39,568 nt of DNA from an uncultured Lutibacter sp. (GTDB lineage: Bacteria; Bacteroidota; Bacteroidia; Flavobacteriales; Flavobacteriaceae). This document shows, one piece after another, positions 34,319 through 39,568 of the stretch. Where the stretch lies: positions 1-39,568 of the forward strand of contig NZ_CALAEQ010000195.1 in assembly GCF_937891065.1 (NCBI RefSeq), in the 5' to 3' direction. The translations under genes and the position numbers were made by a program. Below the pieces are notes generated by a model that had not been told where the DNA came from, did no database searches, and saw only the letters and a program-made list of their open reading frames with translations. Numbering within the stretch: the first letter of the stretch is position 1; each line of letters opens with the position of its first letter.

Positions 34319-35458
34319 TTAAATTACAAATAAATCACTCGCAATACCATCTGCTAAAAACTTTCCTTTTTGTGTAGTAATTAAAGTACCGCTTGAAAAA
34401 GAATGTAGTTCAATCTCTAACAACCCTTTTTCTAAAAAGGGTTGTGCATTTTTTTTTAATATTTCTAAATATTGAGCCCCAAATTCAGCTTCTATTTTTT
34501 CAAACGAAACTCCCCAAATTGTACGTAAACCTGTCATAATATATTCATTAAACCTATTGTTTATTGTTAATATTTCACTTTCAGATGGTAAGCTATTTTT
34601 AAGTAAACTGTTTATATATTTGGTGTTATTTGAAACATTCCAAGATCTTTCTATACCGTTAAATGAATGTGCTGATGGACCAATACCTATATATTTTTCA
34701 CCTTGCCAATAAGAAATATTATGTTTTGAAAAATATTTAGGCTTACCAAAATTAGAAATTTCATAGTGCACAAAACCTTGCTTTTCAGTCTCTTCAACCA
34801 ATATATTAAAATGCTCCAAAGCTAAATTTTCATCAACTGGTGGTACTTTTCCATTCTTTATAAAACTATGCAATACTGTTTTTTCCTCAACCGTTAGTGC
34901 ATAACTTGAAATATGAGGAATCTCAAATTCAAATGCTTGTTTCAAATTAGCTAACCATTTTTCGTTACTCATATTTGGAACACCGTAAATTAAATCAATA
35001 GTAATATTATCAAAATATTTTTTTGCTTCAATCAAACATTTTTTAGATTCATCTGCTGTATGTGCACGATTCATAAACTTTAAATCATCCTCAAAAAATG
35101 ATTGAATTCCAATACTTAATCTGTTTATTGGTGATTGTGCCAGTTCTTTAATTTTTTGAGTAGATAAATCATCGGGGTTTGCTTCCAGCGTAATTTCCGC
35201 ATTGTTAACAACCAAATAATTTTCATAAATAGTCCCTATTAATAATTGTAATTCTTCAATTGTTAATAAAGATGGTGTTCCACCTCCAAAATAAATAGTT
35301 TCAATTTGCTCATTACCAAACTCATTTTTTCTTAACAGCAGCTCTTTTTTTATTTCATTTAATAATTCTTCCTTCTTTTTTAAGGAGGTAGAAAAATGAA
35401 AATCGCAATAGTAACATGCTTGTTTACAAAATGGTATGTGTATATAAATTCCTGCCAA
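34319..35458 (-). CDS. hemW: HemW, radical SAM heme chaperone
   Basis: 379 residues. The radical-SAM cysteines are C11, C15 and C18 in PFCKQACYYCDFHF. The Phe at position 20, where coproporphyrinogen oxidase HemN has a fourth Cys, marks HemW. YFGGGTPSLL is the SAM-binding GGG motif, and IGIQSF and YGVP follow, with a C-terminal HemN domain. HemW binds heme and delivers it to respiratory enzymes. The start codon is TTG (35458-35456): an in-frame TAA lies four codons upstream, no ATG intervenes, and MAGIYIHIPF is the usual beginning. Confidence 0.9.
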   Translation of the reverse strand: MAGIYIHIPFCKQACYYCDFHFSTSLKKKEELLNEIKKELLLRKNEFGNEQIETIYFGGGTPSLLTIEELQLLIGTIYENYLVVNNAEITLEANPDDLSTQKIKELAQSPINRLSIGIQSFFEDDLKFMNRAHTADESKKCLIEAKKYFDNITIDLIYGVPNMSNEKWLANLKQAFEFEIPHISSYALTVEEKTVLHSFIKNGKVPPVDENLALEHFNILVEETEKQGFVHYEISNFGKPKYFSKHNISYWQGEKYIGIGPSAHSFNGIERSWNVSNNTKYINSLLKNSLPSESEILTINNRFNEYIMTGLRTIWGVSFEKIEAEFGAQYLEILKKNAQPFLEKGLLEIELHSFSSGTLITTQKGKFLADGIASDLFVI

Positions 35459-35547
35459 TTCTTTAAATTATTATTTGTTAAATGTACATCTTTTAAAAAA
35501 AAATACAAAAAGTGATTTTTGTTATCTTTTTAATGAAATCTGTATTG

Positions 35548-35555
35548 TAAATTTG
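35548..35555 (+). promoter_or_regulatory. Predicted -7 element of the Dabb gene
   Basis: TAAATTTG is a full match to TAnnTTTG 16 bp before the ATG. The nearest upstream TTG (35519-35521) is 26 bp away, longer than the usual 19-21, so only the -7 part is well supported. Confidence 0.4.
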
Positions 35556-35571
35556 ATAAAAACATAAAACC

Positions 35572-35859
35572 ATGTATACGCATATTGTTTCATTTAAAGT
35601 AAAAGAGGGCGAAGGGATTACTTTTGTTGAATTGCAAAAATTTGAAGAACTAACAGAAGCAAAACCTGCTGGATTAGATCATTTCCATATTTTTAAAGAT
35701 AGAAAAGAGGCAAATCGTTATTTTTTAATTGAATATTGGAATTCAAAAGAAGATAAAGATAAAATGGAAGCTTCTAAAGAACACCAACTTTTTCATGAGC
35801 ACAGAAAATTAATAATTGAAAAAAAATATGAAACTTATGAGTGCGATGTAATAATATAA
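35572..35859 (+). CDS. Dabb (stress-responsive A/B barrel) domain protein
   Basis: 95 residues, a single dimeric alpha/beta-barrel domain. It begins MYTHIVSFKVKEGE and carries GLDHFHIFKDRKEANRYFLIEYWNSKEDK, the Dabb pattern of a central strand followed by a helix with charged residues and a late HQLFHEHRK. Functions in the family vary (stress proteins, polyketide cyclases), and none can be assigned. The gene stands alone; its stop abuts the end of the convergent ruvC gene. Confidence 0.8.
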   Translation: MYTHIVSFKVKEGEGITFVELQKFEELTEAKPAGLDHFHIFKDRKEANRYFLIEYWNSKEDKDKMEASKEHQLFHEHRKLIIEKKYETYECDVII

Positions 35860-36414
35860 TTACTTTTTCACTCTATCTCCATTCTGTTTAACAAAAGCTC
35901 CCCAACCTGTATAGCTTTTTCCAACAGATACATTTCCACTATTATAAAAATGGCAAACTGCCGCAGCTAAACCGTCCGTTGAATCTAAATTTTTAGGCAA
36001 TGTTTTAAGTTTTAGCAAACTCTGCAACATTTTGGCAACTTGCTCTTTACTCGCATTACCATTCCCTGTAATTGCCATTTTTATTTTTTTTGGAGAATAT
36101 TCAGTAATTGGAATTTCTCTAGACAAACCCGCAGCCATTGCTACACCTTGTGCTCTACCTAATTTTAACATAGATTGCACATTTTTACCGAAAAAAGGAG
36201 CTTCAATTGCAATTTCGTCTGGATGATAGGTTTCAATTAAATGAATAGTCCGCTCAAAAATTATTTTTAGCTTCACATAATGGTCATCGTATTTTTTTAG
36301 TGACAATTCATTTAATTGAATTAACTCCATTTTTTTATCTACAATTTTTATCAACCCAAACCCCATTATGGTAGTTCCAGGATCAATTCCTAATATGATT
36401 TTTTCTGAACTCAA
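35860..36414 (-). CDS. ruvC: Holliday junction resolvase RuvC
   Basis: 184 residues. The RNase H-like acidic residues match the E. coli set (D7, E66, D138, D141): D11 in GIDPGTTIMGFG, E71 in IAIEAPFFGKN, D144 and D147 in LDSTDGLAAA. The NVQSMLKLGRAQGV segment contacts the junction. RuvC cuts four-way junctions with RuvAB. The start appears to be TTG (36414-36412), directly after an in-frame TAA. The next Met is inside the catalytic motif, so no ATG start is possible. Only 24 bp separates it from a divergent gene. Confidence 0.93.
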   Translation of the reverse strand: MSSEKIILGIDPGTTIMGFGLIKIVDKKMELIQLNELSLKKYDDHYVKLKIIFERTIHLIETYHPDEIAIEAPFFGKNVQSMLKLGRAQGVAMAAGLSREIPITEYSPKKIKMAITGNGNASKEQVAKMLQSLLKLKTLPKNLDSTDGLAAAVCHFYNSGNVSVGKSYTGWGAFVKQNGDRVKK

Positions 36415-36438
36415 TTATTCGTTTATTTGTAAAACCAA

Positions 36439-37401
36439 ATGTACAATATCTCATACAAATATAAACGTCTCATTTTTTTACTACTAAAATTAGTGTTAGT
36501 ATTTGGTGCTTTCTATTTTATTTATCTAAAATTAGTAAGCAATCATCTTTTATCATTTACAAATTTACAAGAGCAACTTTCAATACTATTTTCAAAAAAT
36601 AGTTGGTTACTTATTTTTTTACTTTTATTTACAGATGTTAATTGGTTATTGGAAATTTACAAATGGAAACTATTGGTTTCCATTGAAAAAAAAATCACTT
36701 TTTTTGAAGCTTATCAACAAAGTTTAGCTTCGCTTACAGCTTCAATAATTACACCTAATAGAATTGGAGAATATGGCGTAAAAGCACTCTATTTTAAGAA
36801 AGAATCTAGAAAAAAAATAGTGTTATTAAATCTTATTGGAAACATGTGTCAATTGGCTGCAACAACTTTTTTTGGACTTGTAGGATTGCTGTTTTTATTT
36901 ACTAATTATACAATTCAAATTCCTCAATTAAATATTGAAAAATTACTTATATTAATTGCTGTTATAAGTGCTCTTTATTTTGTTAGTGTAAAATTAAGTG
37001 TGAATATAACTATTAAAACTTATTTAACTAAAATAACTACTTATCTAAAACAACTTCCAACAACTATTTATGTAAAAGTAATTGGTTTATCATTTTTACG
37101 TTACTTAGTTTTTTCACATCAATTTTACTTTTTATTAAAACTACTTAGTATTGAAATAGATTATTTCACAGCAATGAATTTACTTTTTTGTATTTATTTT
37201 ATAGCTTCAATAATTCCAAGTTTAAGTATTTTTGATTGGGTAATTAAAGGTTCTGTTGCTGTTTTGATTTTTAGTTATATTGAATTAAATGAGCTCACAA
37301 TTGTTACAATTACAACTATAATGTGGTTGTTAAATTTTGCGCTTCCTGCTTTATTAGGAAGTATATTTGTCTTAAATTTTAAATTCATAGACAAAGAATG
37401 A
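36439..37401 (+). CDS. LPG-synthase-like multi-spanning membrane protein
   Basis: 320 residues with about eight hydrophobic segments. The first is at about 10-30 (FLLLKLVLVFGAFYFIYLKL). SLASLTASIITPNRIGEYGVKA between segments is the conserved stretch of the lysylphosphatidylglycerol synthase transmembrane (flippase-like) family, which in Bacteroidota is common without a catalytic domain. Such proteins probably move or bind lipids or lipid-linked sugars. The last four bases overlap the start of a glycosyltransferase gene (ATGA), suggesting joint work on a lipid-linked saccharide. Confidence 0.8.
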   Translation: MYNISYKYKRLIFLLLKLVLVFGAFYFIYLKLVSNHLLSFTNLQEQLSILFSKNSWLLIFLLLFTDVNWLLEIYKWKLLVSIEKKITFFEAYQQSLASLTASIITPNRIGEYGVKALYFKKESRKKIVLLNLIGNMCQLAATTFFGLVGLLFLFTNYTIQIPQLNIEKLLILIAVISALYFVSVKLSVNITIKTYLTKITTYLKQLPTTIYVKVIGLSFLRYLVFSHQFYFLLKLLSIEIDYFTAMNLLFCIYFIASIIPSLSIFDWVIKGSVAVLIFSYIELNELTIVTITTIMWLLNFALPALLGSIFVLNFKFIDKE

Positions 37402-38525
37402 TTTATATTTCAATTTTCATATCAATCATATATTTTATAATAATTATAGCTTTTATCTTTGGCTTTAATAAAATTGACAGTATACAAAATAAAAATACGA
37501 CACCTAAAAACGCTTTTTCAATTGTAATTCCTTTTAGAAATGAAGCTCACAATTTACCCCATTTATTAAATTCACTCTCAGCCATTAAATACCCAGTTGA
37601 GTTATTTCAAGTGCTGCTTATAAATGATAAATCTAACGATAATTTTAAGCGAATTATTGAAGATTTTATAATGTTAAATCCAAATTTAAACATTTCTTTA
37701 ATTCATTCTATAAAAAGTACAAATTCACCAAAAAAAGAGGCCATTACCTTTGCTATAAAACAGTCAAAATTTGAGTGGATTGTTACTACTGATGCAGATT
37801 GCATAATACCCAGCAAATGGTTGCAGCTATTTAACCAACACATTGAAGAAAAACAGCCTTTTCTTATAAGTGCTCCAGTAAAATTTAAAGCACAAAACTC
37901 TTTTCTTTATCACTTTCAAAATTTGAATTTTATAAGCTTAATTGGAAGTGCAATTGGTGGTTTTGGATTAAAAAAACCATTTATGTGTAATGGAGCAAAT
38001 TTATGTTATCGTAAAAATGTATTTATGAAAGTTAATGGATTTGAAGGAAATTCTATGATAGCAAGTGGTGATGATGTTTTTTTATTGGAAAAAATAAATT
38101 CGTTATTTCCAAATAGAGTTTGTTATTTAAAATCTAATGAAGCTATTGTATTAACAAACGCAGAAAATAGTTTGAATTCTTTCTTTAATCAACAAATTAG
38201 ATGGGCATCTAAATCTACTGCTTATAAAAGTAATTTTTCAAAATTTATAGGCCTTATCGTATTTTCAATGAATTTTGTATTAATTACAGGAGCAATTGCA
38301 GCAATTTTAAATCCATTTTTATGGAAATACCTATTTATTATTTTTATTCAAAAAATAGTTTTAGATTTTATTTTAATTTTAATAACTGCTACTTTTTTGA
38401 ATAATATACGTTCTTTAAAATACTATATATTTATTAGTTTGTTATATCCCTATTTTATAGTTTTTACAGGATTTCTCTCATTGTTTAAAAGCTACGAGTG
38501 GAAGGGAAGAAATTTCAGGAAATAA
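37398..38525 (+). CDS. Family 2 glycosyltransferase, membrane-bound
   Basis: 375 residues. An N-terminal membrane segment (about 2-22) is followed by a GT-A domain: FSIVIPFRNEAHNLPHLLNS, LLINDKSNDN, the DxD-type metal motif TTDADCI (about 132-136), GANLCYRK, SGDDVFLLEK and QQIRWASKS (Q-x-x-R-W). Two or three membrane segments close the protein (about 290-370). This is the layout of processive or lipid-acceptor GT2 enzymes. Donor and acceptor sugars are unknown. Coupling with the LPG-synthase-like membrane protein suggests envelope polysaccharide or glycolipid synthesis. Confidence 0.88.
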   Translation: MIYISIFISIIYFIIIIAFIFGFNKIDSIQNKNTTPKNAFSIVIPFRNEAHNLPHLLNSLSAIKYPVELFQVLLINDKSNDNFKRIIEDFIMLNPNLNISLIHSIKSTNSPKKEAITFAIKQSKFEWIVTTDADCIIPSKWLQLFNQHIEEKQPFLISAPVKFKAQNSFLYHFQNLNFISLIGSAIGGFGLKKPFMCNGANLCYRKNVFMKVNGFEGNSMIASGDDVFLLEKINSLFPNRVCYLKSNEAIVLTNAENSLNSFFNQQIRWASKSTAYKSNFSKFIGLIVFSMNFVLITGAIAAILNPFLWKYLFIIFIQKIVLDFILILITATFLNNIRSLKYYIFISLLYPYFIVFTGFLSLFKSYEWKGRNFRK

Positions 38526-38533
38526 ATATTTAT

Positions 38534-38670
38534 TATTTCACTCCAAAAAAGCTAGATATCAAGCTATCTGCATTCATCCATAAATACAAAATAACTCCCA
38601 ATAGAATAACTAAAAGTAATCCTCTTTTGTAATTTGGCTTTTTACGTTTTTTAAATCTTTGTTGTTCCAT
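38534..38670 (-). pseudogene. Small single-pass membrane protein frame, apparently broken by a 1-nt deletion
   Basis: From the ATG at 38670 the frame reads MEQQRFKKRKSQITKEDYF and stops. If the four-A run (minus strand; 38643-38640) had one more A, the frame would continue from KKPNYKRGLLLV through a hydrophobic helix ending LYLWMNADS to a stop at 38534, about 45 residues in all. Without the shift, the second frame has no start (a TAA lies at the A run). A basic head followed by one membrane helix is a typical small membrane protein layout. It starts 15 bp after mnmD on the same strand. A sequencing error in the A run is as likely as real decay. Confidence 0.5.
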
Positions 38671-38685
38671 ACTTCTATTTATTAA

Positions 38686-39345
38686 CTATTTTTTTCCTCT
38701 TAACATTTCGCGTTTCCCAGGTGGACCAGGCAACCTCTCAACAGTAAAACCAACCGACTGCATAGCTCTTCTTACACTTCCTTTCGCGCTGTAAGTTACT
38801 AAAACCCCTTCTTTTTTCAACGCTGAATACATTAATTTAAAAATGTCTTCAGTCCATAATTCCGGTTGAACTTGTGCTCCAAAAGCATCAAAATAAATTA
38901 AATTAAATTTATTTTGATCATTTATTTCAGTAAAAAACTGATTGCGCTTAGTTAAAGAAAAGCTGGTTGAAATTTTGTTTTTCACTTCCCATTCTTGCTG
39001 ATGCATTTCTGCAAAAACTTCAGTAAATTCTATTGCGTCCAACTCTGAAACATAATTTAATTTTTCAATTTCTTCTGAGACAATTGGATATGCTTCAATT
39101 CCAACATAATCTACAATTAAATTTAATTTCTTAGCTTCTAAAAATGTGATAAAACTATTTAATCCTGTACCAAAACCAATCTCTAAAATTGAAAGTTCTC
39201 TTTCAGAAAAAAGTGACAAACCGCTCTTAATAAACACATGTTTTGCTTCTTGAATTGCTCCATGAACCGAATGATAATGTTCGTCCCATTCTGGTAAATG
39301 AATAGTTGAAGAGCCATCTTCAGTTATAATTATTTTTCTTTCCAA
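38686..39345 (-). CDS. mnmD: MnmD, tRNA 5-methylaminomethyl-2-thiouridine methyltransferase (MnmC methyltransferase domain alone)
   Basis: 219 residues. The start ERKIIITEDGSSTIHLPEWDEHYHSVHGA is the conserved beginning of the MnmC/MnmD (DUF752) family. LSILEIGFGTGLNSFI is the SAM-binding GxGxG loop, FNLIYFDAFGAQVQPELWT holds the catalytic Asp region, and the end SVGFTVERLPGPPGKREML is diagnostic. There is no FAD oxidase half, so it does only the last methylation of wobble mnm5s2U. The start is TTG (39345-39343); an in-frame stop shortly upstream leaves no ATG. Confidence 0.9.
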   Translation of the reverse strand: MERKIIITEDGSSTIHLPEWDEHYHSVHGAIQEAKHVFIKSGLSLFSERELSILEIGFGTGLNSFITFLEAKKLNLIVDYVGIEAYPIVSEEIEKLNYVSELDAIEFTEVFAEMHQQEWEVKNKISTSFSLTKRNQFFTEINDQNKFNLIYFDAFGAQVQPELWTEDIFKLMYSALKKEGVLVTYSAKGSVRRAMQSVGFTVERLPGPPGKREMLRGKK

Positions 39346-39536
39346 GTTTAGAATCTATATTTCTTACTTTAAAACAGCCACAAAACAGTGCGTTTCAGTA
39401 AAATTAAACTTATTTTTCGATGTTGATTTTTTACAAAAAAACAAATTAATTAACCTAATATCTGATAATTATGCAATTTTATTTTATCGCAATTAACTTT
39501 ATTAATATTTTTAATCAAATATATTAAAAATAAGGC

Positions 39537-39568
39537 ATGAGCTTCAAAAAAATTAAAATTAAAAACTA
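39537..39568 (+). CDS. Possible start of a gene cut by the window edge
   Basis: ATG at 39537 is followed by ten open codons reading MSFKKIKIKN before the window ends. It is too short to identify. The preceding 190 bp (39346-39536) hold nothing I can name apart from AT-rich DNA. Confidence 0.25.
   Translation, partial: MSFKKIKIKN

Noticed and set aside
1-39568. Phage, insertion sequence, integron, toxin-antitoxin or CRISPR content
   Set aside because: No transposase, integrase, capsid, repeat-spacer or toxin-antitoxin signature was seen on either strand.

Overview
The window reads as chromosomal DNA of a flavobacterium (Bacteroidota, family Flavobacteriaceae or close to it). The DNA is strongly AT-rich. 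Start codons are rarely preceded by a purine-rich Shine-Dalgarno sequence. Several promoters fit the Bacteroidota pattern TTG-N19-21-TAnnTTTG. Signal peptides end in the common flavobacterial style (…YSQ, …FSQ). The bS21, DUF6500, DUF4407, FISUMP and MnmD-type proteins also fit. I see no phage, transposase, integrase or CRISPR array.

Layout. 1-6.3 kb: two adjacent large secreted proteins, an outer-membrane barrel with a Cys-rich tail and a DUF11/FISUMP surface protein that carries a related Cys-rich domain. 6.3-8.2 kb: a hotdog thioesterase, a membrane-anchored DNA/RNA endonuclease, and a secreted basic protein containing two fused pieces of HU. 8.2-11.6 kb: a glycyl-radical enzyme and its activase. 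All nine recalled active-site residues of trans-4-hydroxy-L-proline dehydratase (HypD) are present at one constant offset. 12-16.3 kb: a multi-PAS hybrid histidine kinase and a small secreted helical protein. 16.3-20.2 kb: tRNA-Leu(TAG), an M20 dipeptidase, a PhnA-like protein, a dispersed GC-richer repeat, a DUF4407 membrane protein and a DUF6500 protein. 20.2-24.3 kb: an S37-type peptidase lipoprotein, two thioredoxin-fold proteins and Xaa-Pro aminopeptidase.

24.4-29.9 kb (minus strand) is the most unusual part. Six tightly packed genes run bS21-like ribosomal protein, GNAT acetyltransferase, sodium/solute symporter, M20D amidohydrolase, alanine racemase, ornithine/alanine racemase-like protein. 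A perfect 9-bp inverted repeat sits 4 nt before the bS21 start, and further palindromes lie upstream. The gene content suggests uptake, deacylation and racemisation of an amino acid or its N-acyl derivative, but the substrate is unknown.

30-34 kb: a MarR regulator, a VOC protein, 2,5-dioxovalerate (alpha-ketoglutarate semialdehyde) dehydrogenase and a divergent AraC regulator. The dehydrogenase could serve a 4-hydroxyproline or sugar-acid pathway. 34-39.6 kb: ordinary functions (YjbR/MmcQ, HemW, Dabb, RuvC, an LPG-synthase-like membrane protein, a GT2 glycosyltransferase, MnmD) plus a small membrane-protein frame that appears broken by one base. Three genes here (hemW, ruvC, mnmD) appear to start with TTG.
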